Source of the DNA: Mucilaginibacter sp.
GTDB taxonomy: Bacteria > Bacteroidota > Bacteroidia > Sphingobacteriales > Sphingobacteriaceae
Direction of reading: 5' to 3'
Length of the DNA stretch: 14,370 nt
Assembly: GCA_025934475.1 (NCBI GenBank)
Contig: JAICXZ010000018.1
Span: forward strand, 1-14,370
Of this stretch, positions 7,818-14,370 are shown one piece after another. The position numbers were made by a program, and so were the translations under genes. Within the stretch, counting starts at the first letter, position 1, and the number at the start of each line of letters is the position of its first letter. The notes beneath the pieces are model-generated. The model saw only the letters and a program-made list of their open reading frames with translations, was not told the DNA's origin and searched no databases.

Positions 7818-9293
7818 TCAATAGCCCGGATTCTGAGTGAGATTCGGGTTTAGCTGTAGTTCATTTGTTCCAATAGGGAATAACAAGTGATTTGCATCTA
7901 CCCCTGCCCCATTTACACCGTATTGCAGCAATTTGCCGGTTGCATCGTGCTGACTATTCATTAGTGTCAAAATATTAATTGTACCATTCGCGTTAGCCCG
8001 CAACAAATCGTTCCAGCGCCAGCATTCATTTACCAACTCTAGTCTTCGCTCATTTAAGATAGCCAACGCCAGGTCACTTTTTGTTACGGCTGTCGTATTA
8101 GCCACACCTGCACGGGTTCTGATTTGGTTCAGCTCAGTAGTCGCTGCTGCAAGATTTCCTAACTGGTTATTAGCCTCTGCAGCGAGCAAAATAATATCGG
8201 CTAAACGCATTACTACAATATCATCAGTACCAAAATCGAGGTATTTAGCGCAATATGGCACAGGTTTAGTAGCATCGGTCCCCCAGGCATTTGCTGGCAT
8301 GGTAATGGTGGCAGGGGGAGCTTGCCATTGAAAAGTAGTTTGGTAGCGTGGGCCGCTATCACCCTCTGCTTTAAAGGCCTGAATTAAATCGTACGACCCT
8401 ATATTTCGTTTTGGCCAGCCATCTGTGTATTGAACAAACAATCCGTTCCCCCAGTTATAGGTGTTAGTGCCATCAAACTCTATCTCGAATATGGATTCTG
8501 AATTATTATTATTAGCGGCGCCAAATAGGTTAGCATAGTTAGCCACCAAAGAATATTGACCGCCGCTGATCACCTTATTACAATAGGTTAAACAATTAGT
8601 ATAGTCGCCCATTTGTGCATATACTTTAGCTAATAATGCATCTGCCGCTCCTTGTGTTGCCCTACCCTTTTCTCCATTGGCAGGGGTTGGAAGCAAATTA
8701 GCATCAGCAAACTGTAAATCAGCAATAATTTGAGCATAAACATCCGCAACAGCAGCCCGCTTCGGTGTATAATTACCGTTATAGTTCGTTGTTAATACCA
8801 ACGGTGTTGGTCCCCACTCGGTAACTAGCCAATAATAGTTCAGGGCTCTTAAAAACCGGGCCTCTGCCAGTATTTGAGCTTTACGGGTAGCTGTTAAAGC
8901 GGGATCAGCAATATTAGGCACGTTATCTAAAACACTGTTTGCCTGGGAGATCATTGCATACAAAGTCGCCCATTCTCCTGATAATTTAGTGTTACCCGGT
9001 ATATAACTAAGTGTTTCCAGCGGCCATTCATTAACATTGTCGTCACCATTAATATAACAATTATCTGATCGCCCATCGGTAAATAAGTGATTATCATACT
9101 GATAAAAACCGTAACCTTGAGTTAGATAGTTATAGGCTCCGGTTAAAGCACTTTCGGCATCCTGAGCCGTTTTATAGAAATTTTTAGTTACCAGGTTAGA
9201 CTTCGGTACTTTATCTATAAAACTTTTTTTACACGCTGATAAACCTAATGCGACAACTGTAGCACAGGTTAAAAATATTTTTATGTTCCGCAT
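7818..9293 (-). CDS. SusD/RagB-family glycan-binding outer-membrane lipoprotein
   Basis: The 491-residue product is a lipoprotein: the signal ends in the lipobox LSAC with Cys21 as the acylated residue, followed by KK. SusD N-terminal features include FLRALNYYWLVTEWG (147-161) in the TPR-like helical scaffold. The C-terminal RagB/SusD signature is at 362-431 (MRLADIILLAAEANN, LNQIRTRAG, NERRLELVNECWRWNDLLR). The chain ends in NPGY, the usual terminus type. Proteins of this family sit on the cell surface as a lid on the SusC channel and bind the glycan; specificity is carried by poorly conserved surface loops and cannot be read here. The gene lies 19 bases after the susC-like stop, so it is translated from the same transcript. 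The first C-terminal-side gene after it, GH30, is separated by a terminator hairpin. Confidence 0.95.
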   Translation of the reverse strand: MRNIKIFLTCATVVALGLSACKKSFIDKVPKSNLVTKNFYKTAQDAESALTGAYNYLTQGYGFYQYDNHLFTDGRSDNCYINGDDNVNEWPLETLSYIPGNTKLSGEWATLYAMISQANSVLDNVPNIADPALTATRKAQILAEARFLRALNYYWLVTEWGPTPLVLTTNYNGNYTPKRAAVADVYAQIIADLQFADANLLPTPANGEKGRATQGAADALLAKVYAQMGDYTNCLTYCNKVISGGQYSLVANYANLFGAANNNNSESIFEIEFDGTNTYNWGNGLFVQYTDGWPKRNIGSYDLIQAFKAEGDSGPRYQTTFQWQAPPATITMPANAWGTDATKPVPYCAKYLDFGTDDIVVMRLADIILLAAEANNQLGNLAAATTELNQIRTRAGVANTTAVTKSDLALAILNERRLELVNECWRWNDLLRANANGTINILTLMNSQHDATGKLLQYGVNGAGVDANHLLFPIGTNELQLNPNLTQNPGY

Positions 9294-9312
9294 GACTATA
9301 TCTTTATTTTAA

Positions 9313-12300
9313 TTAAAATGTAACATTTACACCAATGGTATATACTCTCGCAGCCGGATATGTACCATCGTCCACTCCTAATGATAATATTGTTGGAGCA
9401 CCATCGCCTGCATTTACAGACTTATTGTTGGTACCATTACCAAAACTGTTTACATCGGGTGTATAACCTTTATATTTTGTGATCATAAACAAGTTTTGTC
9501 CTGTAACAAATACCCGCAGTCGTTCAACGCCAATTTGTTTTAGCAAATTAGGGTCGAAATTATATCCTAAAGAGGCGCTGCGTAAGCGGAAGAACGAGCC
9601 ACTTTCAATGTAATATGAGGTAGGATTTGAATTCAGGAAGTTATTTGAAGTATTATTAACGGATCCATTACCGATAGCACTCGGCACGCTGGTTATATCA
9701 CCTGGTTTTTCCCAACGGGAAAGAATCGCAGTACTTTCATTAGTTGCACCATTGAGCCTATCTGTTTCCTGGCGGGTAGCATCATATATTTTGTTACCAT
9801 ATACCCCATCAAATAACAGGGACAAGCTGAATGCTTTATAACGCAAGTTTTCTGCGATACCATAAGTAAACTTAGGCAATGCACTACCTAAAGTAGTTTC
9901 GTTGGCACTAAACAATTCATTACCGGTTGCCGGATCGACGCCTAATGCCTTATAGCCATAAAATGTACCTAAAGAATATCCATTTTGAATCGTTTCTACA
10001 TTAAATCCTGCTCCACTGCCGCCCAGGGATACCTGTGCCGACGGTTGAGGAGCGCTCAATCCAGTAAATACGTTGCTATTGAACGACATATTGAGGTTCA
10101 TATCCCAGGTGATATCTTTTTCTCTTACGATTGACCCATCTATGCTAAACTCAAAACCTTTATTAATGTCGTTGCCAGGTAAGTTGCTGGCAATTGTTTT
10201 AGATCCTGTAGTACCCGTTAAAGTTTGGGTAAATATCATGTTGGTGACCTTTTTGTAATAATAGTCGGCAGAAACTACGATCCTTCGATCTAAAAATCCT
10301 GCATCAAAACCAACGTTGGATGAATTTGCTGATTCCCATTTTAAATATGGATTGCCTATCTGAGAGGTAAGCGCATAACCATTTGCAGCATTAGATGTAT
10401 TATATGGGTAACCAACCGGACTTAACTGGGTATACGAAGGATATAAATAAGAGTAGGGAGGTAAATTACCTGTTCTGCCCCAGCTGGCCCTGATCTTTAG
10501 ATCCTGGATCCAGTTAACATTCTTCATAAAATCCTCATTTGACACTTTCCAGCCTGCTGAAACTGCAGGGAAAGTTCCCCAGCGGTTATTAACACCTACA
10601 CGTGAAGTTCCGTCCGCACGTAACGTTGCTGTTAACAAATACTTATCATTATAAGAATAAGTTGCCCGGCCGAAATAAGAATTGGTCGACCATTCGTAAT
10701 TTGATGAATTTACATTTTTACTGGCGGTAGCAGCATTAAGCGTTGTTATATCGCTTGAACCAAAACCTTTACCATTTTGGTCTGAAAGGAATATTTTTTC
10801 ATCGAGTGCCGAAGTACCAACAACAACATTCAATTTACTTAAACCAAAGGTTTTATCGTAAGTTAAAGTGTTATCCCAGGCCCAGCGTGTAGTTTCACTA
10901 TAGTTTTGATCGGCATAACCATTAGGTTCGCTAAGTCCGACTAAGCTTTTGTATGGATCTATGAAAAGTTGATAATTGGAATTTTCATTCGTTAAATTCA
11001 ACTGGCTGCGATATTTAATGCCGAATGGTAAATTGATTTCGGCATACGCGTCTCCCAGCAAGTTATTTCCAATGGTGTTATTGGTATTGTTGTAGATATC
11101 AGAAACAGGATTTTCGCCTGAATAAAGGTTACTGGTACCATAAACACCCGGATTAGGAGCATTGGCAGGCATTTGAACCGGAATATACTCTGGTGTTACC
11201 AAAGCCGCTAAAATTGTACCGCCATGTGCCGCAGAAGCGTTTTGAGGTACGGTACGTGAATTAGTGCGATTAAAATTAATATTACCACCGAAAGTCAACC
11301 AACTATTTGCCTTTTGACTAACGCTGAATTTGGCTGAATAACGATCAAAATTAGAACCTTCGATGATACCGTCCTGGTTTAAATAGCCAAGTCCGAAATA
11401 ATAAGTTCCAGTTTCAGAACCTCCGGATACACCAACATTAGCAGATGTTTGCATGGCACTATGGTAGATAATGTCCTGCCAGTTATTATTAGTGGCACCC
11501 AGGTTGTAATAAGATGGAAGATCAGGTGCAGTGCCGCCTCCAATTTCGGTTTGCAGGGCCAGCCATTGCTGGTTATTTAATACCGGGATCTTTTTGGATA
11601 TTTGCTGTGTACCGGTATAAAAATTAGCATCAATTTTGGCTTTGCCTTTTGTGCCCTGTTTGGTTGTGATCATCACCACGCCATTGGTTGAACCTGCCGC
11701 GCCGTAAATACCGGCAGCTGATGCGTCTTTCAAAATACTGATCGATTCAATGGAATTTGGGTCGAGGGTTTTAATGTCATTTGTTAACACCCCGTCGACC
11801 ACGTACAACGGCTCGCCGCCATTTGGCGAACCAACACCGCGAACCCGGATAGACAAATCGGCACCAGGCTGACCAGAAGGAACTGTCACCTGTACACCCG
11901 GAGCCTTACCTATTAAAGCCTCTTCCGGACTAACGATCGGCCTGTTTGCCACATCCTTTACGCTAACCGTAGATATAGCAGACGTTAAATCAGATTTTTT
12001 CTGCGTACCATAGCCTATTACAACTACTTCATTCAGTTGTTTATTGGCAGCTACCAGCGAGACATTAATCGTCGACTGGTTGTTGATGGGTTGCTCCTGG
12101 GTGTTAAACCCGATAAACGAGAACACAAGGGTGCCATTTCCCGGCGCGCTGATGGAATATTTACCATTCACATCCGTTGATACCGCATTTGTTGTGCCCT
12201 TTACCGTAACGGTAACGCCAGGCAGAGTTCCCCCCTGGTCATCTTTAACGGTTCCGCTAACCGTTGTTTGTGCAAAGGCGAACGCACATCCGGTTAACAG

Positions 12301-12333
12301 CATGACCACAATTAAAGTAAGTTTTTTTTTCAT
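9313..12333 (-). CDS. SusC/RagA-family TonB-dependent outer-membrane transporter
   Basis: I place the start at the ATG at 12333, giving 1006 residues. The in-frame ATG at 12417 would add 28 residues (MRLFTLTLHRL...) without signal character, whereas MKKKLTLIVVML at 12333 opens a clean signal peptide cleaved after Ala21 (AFA before Q22). Domains in this numbering are: a CarboxypepD_reg-like sandwich at about 23-97; a TonB-box-like stretch with the family EVVVIGYG motif at 102-109; the plug at about 115-230 (IRVRGVGSP, PLYVVDGVL, ILKDASAAGIYG, VMITTKQG); and the 22-strand barrel to the terminal Phe in GVNVTF. The protein imports oligosaccharides across the outer membrane using TonB energy, paired with the SusD-like lipoprotein 19 bases downstream. 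Length and motifs are complete and I see no frameshift. Expression is probably controlled in the 320-bp region upstream, next to the 7TM regulator. Confidence 0.95.
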   Translation of the reverse strand: MKKKLTLIVVMLLTGCAFAFAQTTVSGTVKDDQGGTLPGVTVTVKGTTNAVSTDVNGKYSISAPGNGTLVFSFIGFNTQEQPINNQSTINVSLVAANKQLNEVVVIGYGTQKKSDLTSAISTVSVKDVANRPIVSPEEALIGKAPGVQVTVPSGQPGADLSIRVRGVGSPNGGEPLYVVDGVLTNDIKTLDPNSIESISILKDASAAGIYGAAGSTNGVVMITTKQGTKGKAKIDANFYTGTQQISKKIPVLNNQQWLALQTEIGGGTAPDLPSYYNLGATNNNWQDIIYHSAMQTSANVGVSGGSETGTYYFGLGYLNQDGIIEGSNFDRYSAKFSVSQKANSWLTFGGNINFNRTNSRTVPQNASAAHGGTILAALVTPEYIPVQMPANAPNPGVYGTSNLYSGENPVSDIYNNTNNTIGNNLLGDAYAEINLPFGIKYRSQLNLTNENSNYQLFIDPYKSLVGLSEPNGYADQNYSETTRWAWDNTLTYDKTFGLSKLNVVVGTSALDEKIFLSDQNGKGFGSSDITTLNAATASKNVNSSNYEWSTNSYFGRATYSYNDKYLLTATLRADGTSRVGVNNRWGTFPAVSAGWKVSNEDFMKNVNWIQDLKIRASWGRTGNLPPYSYLYPSYTQLSPVGYPYNTSNAANGYALTSQIGNPYLKWESANSSNVGFDAGFLDRRIVVSADYYYKKVTNMIFTQTLTGTTGSKTIASNLPGNDINKGFEFSIDGSIVREKDITWDMNLNMSFNSNVFTGLSAPQPSAQVSLGGSGAGFNVETIQNGYSLGTFYGYKALGVDPATGNELFSANETTLGSALPKFTYGIAENLRYKAFSLSLLFDGVYGNKIYDATRQETDRLNGATNESTAILSRWEKPGDITSVPSAIGNGSVNNTSNNFLNSNPTSYYIESGSFFRLRSASLGYNFDPNLLKQIGVERLRVFVTGQNLFMITKYKGYTPDVNSFGNGTNNKSVNAGDGAPTILSLGVDDGTYPAARVYTIGVNVTF

Positions 12334-12363
12334 GCTTTTGGTTGATAGTTTAAAAATTGGTTG

Positions 12364-12384
12364 AAATGCCGGCGGCATTTTTTT
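12364..12384 (+). terminator. Hairpin in the susC leader; terminator-shaped on the plus strand
   Basis: AAATGCC (12364-12370) and GGCATTT (12374-12380) pair perfectly around a GGC loop. The T-run 12378-12384 follows on the plus strand, so the shape is a compact rho-independent terminator for rightward transcription, although no rightward gene precedes it. On the minus strand the same stem lies in the susC leader about 30 bases before the ATG. It could end an antisense RNA or be a leader structure. Confidence 0.45.
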
Positions 12385-12449
12385 AAGTCGGTGTAAAGTT
12401 AAAGTGAATAATCTCAAAAAAACGAAAACAAATCATAATTTTTTCTTTG

Positions 12450-12478
12450 CAAAATACTGATATATAAGCAGTTACAAA
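12450..12478 (-). promoter_or_regulatory. Candidate promoter of the susC-susD-GH30 operon
   Basis: On the minus strand TTTG (12478-12475) is followed after 18 bases by TATTTTG (12456-12450), one base short of the TAnnTTTG consensus. Transcription would start near 12443 and give a leader of about 110 bases containing the hairpin at 12364-12380. No better pair was found between the regulator stop and the susC-like start. Confidence 0.38.
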
Positions 12479-12482
12479 TAAA

Positions 12483-12528
12483 TTGATACGCTTCAATACC
12501 GCCTATCGATCATTGATAAAGCATTGAT
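12483..12528. promoter_or_regulatory. Candidate activator region upstream of the susC promoter
   Basis: Directly upstream of the candidate -33 box lies TTGATACGCTTCAA (12483-12496), an imperfect palindrome whose near twin TTGATCGCTTCAA is at 1096-1108 in the other promoter. Beyond it, CATTGAT occurs twice with an 11-bp period (12511-12517 and 12522-12528), about one helical turn. The position would suit an activator. Function is inferred only from placement and repetition. Confidence 0.3.
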
Positions 12529-12595
12529 TATTAGTTAAAATCAGCGTCAAAAAACTAGAACTAACCGGTCCATCTGATACGGAAAAACACCGGCC

Positions 12596-12620
12596 AAAAA
12601 ACAACTTTAAAAAGTTTTGT
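12596..12620 (-). terminator. Possible AT-rich terminator after the regulator gene
   Basis: On the minus strand ACAAAACTT (12620-12612) pairs with AAAGTTGT (12608-12601) with one bulge, followed by a T-run of six (12601-12596). It lies 34-58 bases after the regulator stop. The stem is A/T-rich and weak, so termination may be partial. Confidence 0.4.
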
Positions 12621-12635
12621 AGTTAGTGAACTAGT

Positions 12636-12653
12636 AGTGTGTTCGGACACACT
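12636..12653. repeat. Perfect palindromic hairpin abutting the regulator stop codon
   Basis: AGTGTGT (12636-12642) and ACACACT (12647-12653) are perfect inverted repeats around TCGG. The palindrome touches the TGA of the regulator (12656-12654). No T-run follows directly. It may be an RNA 3' structure, an operator, or a leftover transposon end; no second copy was seen in the window. Confidence 0.5.
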
Positions 12654-14370
12654 TCATTGAGCATGCACGTCTTCCAGAAGTAATTTGCTCCATCCTTCGC
12701 CGCTCTCAGGCTTTGTCTTTCTGGATCGGCCGGATAAAAGTTTTTTAATGCGGGTGCTGTATTGCCAGCAAGTACTCTGGCGTATTTCGAGTATCTCTGC
12801 CAGCTTATGAGATGATATTTTCCCGTTACTTGAATAAACCAGGAAGATGAGGTAAAAGCCCTTGGTGATGGGTATGCGAATGTTGTGCAATAAAGTGAAA
12901 GCTGTGACAGATTCTTCGTGGCTGCATTTAGTACATTTCCGGCTGTAGGGTGTGCGACCATGAAACGAGTGATCGTTGCCACATTTGTGACAGCTGTAGC
13001 CTTGTTTCCATTTAAGTTCTGCCAGCAAGCGATAGCAACTATCCGCATCAGGGTAAATCCTGCTAAACTCCTCAAAATCCACCTCGGTCGACATGATCCT
13101 ATCACGTGATACCTTCTCAAAATCGTTTTGAAGTACTTTATTGTCGTTCTCAAGCAGCTGGTTCATCCGCAGTATCTCTTCGGCCTGATGCTGCAAAATC
13201 TCATTGGCCCGGTTCAGATCTTCATTCTGCTGCTCGATAATTTTGGCTTTCTCGATGACCTCGTGTGTCCTCTCCTCAACTTCCTTTTCAAGGCGGAGGT
13301 TAATCGATTCTTTAAGTTTCTCTTTATCCCGCAACTGGTTGATGATCTCACGCTGAGCATTTTCTTTTACTTTTTTTAGAATCCTTACCTGGTCACTTAA
13401 AGCAAAGGCGAAAAATATCATCTCAAGAATAAAGCAAATACTTAAGCTGTAATAACCGATGGTTCCGAAGTCGATCTGGCCAAATGTAGTCAGCAATTTT
13501 ATCAGAAAGCCGACAAACAAAAAGCTATACCCGAGCACAAAGAATCGCGCCGGTCGGTAGCCCTTTAGAAAGACATATATCCCGGTAAAAAACGCTATGC
13601 AAAGCGGAATAAACTCAAGGAATTTATAGTTGAACCATTGCTTATCTGCAAAAAAGCAAACAAAGAAAAACACGATCCTCAAACTAATAACCGACCAAAT
13701 TACTTTGTGCAACCATGGAACATTGGTTTTTACAAATAGCAGCTTATTTGTGAACATCAAAGCGAAAACGCTCACGCAGCAAAGCGCAACGCCGTATGCA
13801 TACTGGTTCCAGCCCGGAGAGTTGGGCCACAGATATTCGTAGCCGACGCCATCGTTACATAGCTCGTAGAACGCCACGCTCAGATTGTAGAGGATGTAGT
13901 ACAGGTACTGCCTTTGCTTTACCGCGAAAAACATCAGCAGGTTATAAAAGGCAAAAACGAGTATCATGCCATAGAATACACCGAAAAGTAAGTACTCATT
14001 AAGGGCATATTGAATAAACCAGCCAACCGAGCGCAGCACAATGATAATGTCGGCCGTCTGATGCGACTTTACCCGGAAATAATACGTCAGCTCCTTATCC
14101 GGGTAGATCTCGAGATTGATCTCGAAGTTTTTATGATGATAGGTTCGGTCGCCAAATCTGTTTAATGCGCCGAAATGCTTGCTTTGATATGCGCCGCTTT
14201 GTGTTGGAACATAGGCAGTGATGTCGTCGATTGTTTGATCAAAAAATTCCAGCATCCATCTTTTTTGAGTGGATGAAGGATGTTTTATTTTTATCCTGTA
14301 CCAGTATACCGAACTGATATTATAATTCTGCGGTGTGCTGGACCAGCTCTCTTTAAATTGCGCTGAAACC
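12654..14370 (-). CDS. 7TM-DISM membrane sensor with coiled coil and IS1595-type zinc-ribbon output domain, partial (5' end beyond right edge)
   Basis: The reading frame stays open from the TGA at 12656-12654 to the right edge (571 visible residues). The Met at 14255 is therefore internal, and my translation upstream of it (NISSVYWYRIKIKHPS, KRWMLEFFD) is typical 7TMR-DISMED2 jelly-roll sequence. Order from the N-terminus: DISMED2 extracellular domain (14370 to about 14060), seven hydrophobic segments (about 14050-13400), a long charged coiled coil (about 13400-13095), then a C-terminal domain (about 13090-12700). That last domain has a CX2C-X15-CX2C zinc ribbon (Cys codons at 12990, 12981, 12933 and 12924) and a helical tail (ITKGFYLIFLVYSSNGKISS, then CWQYSTRIKKLL). 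It matches the pattern of the transposase zinc-ribbon domain of IS1595 elements. No DDE catalytic domain follows. DISM proteins usually end in kinase, cyclase or HTH outputs, so this fusion is odd. It is probably a ligand-sensing regulator of the adjacent susC operon. Confidence 0.82.
   Translation of the reverse strand, partial: VSAQFKESWSSTPQNYNISSVYWYRIKIKHPSSTQKRWMLEFFDQTIDDITAYVPTQSGAYQSKHFGALNRFGDRTYHHKNFEINLEIYPDKELTYYFRVKSHQTADIIIVLRSVGWFIQYALNEYLLFGVFYGMILVFAFYNLLMFFAVKQRQYLYYILYNLSVAFYELCNDGVGYEYLWPNSPGWNQYAYGVALCCVSVFALMFTNKLLFVKTNVPWLHKVIWSVISLRIVFFFVCFFADKQWFNYKFLEFIPLCIAFFTGIYVFLKGYRPARFFVLGYSFLFVGFLIKLLTTFGQIDFGTIGYYSLSICFILEMIFFAFALSDQVRILKKVKENAQREIINQLRDKEKLKESINLRLEKEVEERTHEVIEKAKIIEQQNEDLNRANEILQHQAEEILRMNQLLENDNKVLQNDFEKVSRDRIMSTEVDFEEFSRIYPDADSCYRLLAELKWKQGYSCHKCGNDHSFHGRTPYSRKCTKCSHEESVTAFTLLHNIRIPITKGFYLIFLVYSSNGKISSHKLAEILEIRQSTCWQYSTRIKKLLSGRSRKTKPESGEGWSKLLLEDVHAQ

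Larger units (their letters stand above)
12334..12653. other. 320-bp intergenic region between regulator and susC-like gene
   Basis: No credible gene is seen here. From the regulator end toward the susC-like gene it contains a GC-capped palindrome at 12636-12653, an AT-rich terminator-like stem at 12596-12620, short repeats at 12483-12528, a candidate promoter at 12450-12478 and the leader hairpin at 12364-12380. It is AT-rich throughout, as expected for a regulated Bacteroidota promoter region. Confidence 0.7.

Noticed and set aside
12334..12417. 28-residue N-terminal extension of the susC-like protein
   Set aside because: The extension lacks signal character and would bury a proper signal peptide at residue 29; it would also cover the leader hairpin. 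The start at 12333 is preferred.
12654..13094. A separate IS1595 transposase gene or fragment
   Set aside because: The zinc-ribbon region is in one continuous frame with the 7TM sensor, has no catalytic domain and no paired terminal repeats or target-site duplication around it, so it is treated as part of the regulator.
12623..13153. A 176-residue minus-strand open frame overlapping the end of the regulator
   Set aside because: It is out of frame with the coiled-coil/zinc-ribbon sequence, has no recognisable domain, and the overlapping frame carries all conserved cysteines; it is a shadow.
1..14370. CRISPR arrays, tRNA or rRNA genes, complete insertion sequences
   Set aside because: No regularly spaced repeats, no tRNA/rRNA-like sequence and no intact transposase with terminal repeats were seen on either strand.

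Overview
The window reads as a polysaccharide-utilisation locus (PUL) from a Bacteroidota genome, most likely Sphingobacteriaceae (Mucilaginibacter/Pedobacter-like). This is an inference from the SusC/SusD pair, the 7TM-DISM sensor, the Bacteroidota-type promoter (TTTG / TAnnTTTG) and the near absence of strong Shine-Dalgarno sequences. No rRNA, tRNA, CRISPR array or intact insertion sequence was seen.

Layout, left to right. (1) 1-914, minus: the 5' part of an exported SGNH/GDSL esterase, cut by the left edge. (2) 915-1129: a divergent control region with a near-perfect Bacteroidota promoter firing rightward and two copies of a LacI-operator-like 12-mer in inverted orientation, 64 bp apart. 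(3) 1130-6223, plus: two secreted glycosidases, a GH2 enzyme (beta-mannosidase/exo-glucosaminidase type) and a GH78 alpha-L-rhamnosidase, probably one transcript. (4) 6224-6327: convergent junction with a terminator for the minus strand. (5) 6328-12333, minus: susC-like, susD-like and a GH30 glycosidase in transcriptional order, with a hairpin terminator between the susD-like gene and GH30. (6) 12334-12653: a 320-bp leader/promoter region. (7) 12654-14370, minus: a membrane-bound regulator running off the right edge.

The genes fit one job. The SusC/SusD pair would bind and import an oligosaccharide. The exported GH30, GH2, GH78 and esterase would remove main-chain or side-chain beta-linked sugars, rhamnose and acyl groups. 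The substrate is probably a rhamnose-containing, acylated heteropolysaccharide or glycoside, but it cannot be fixed from sequence.

The most unusual item is the regulator. It has a 7TM-DISM sensor architecture (extracellular jelly-roll, seven membrane helices, long coiled coil), but its C-terminal output domain looks like the zinc-ribbon/helical N-terminal domain of IS1595-family transposases, with no catalytic transposase domain. It lies directly upstream of the susC-like gene on the same strand. It may be a domesticated transposase DNA-binding module used as the output of a one-component, membrane-tethered sensor.
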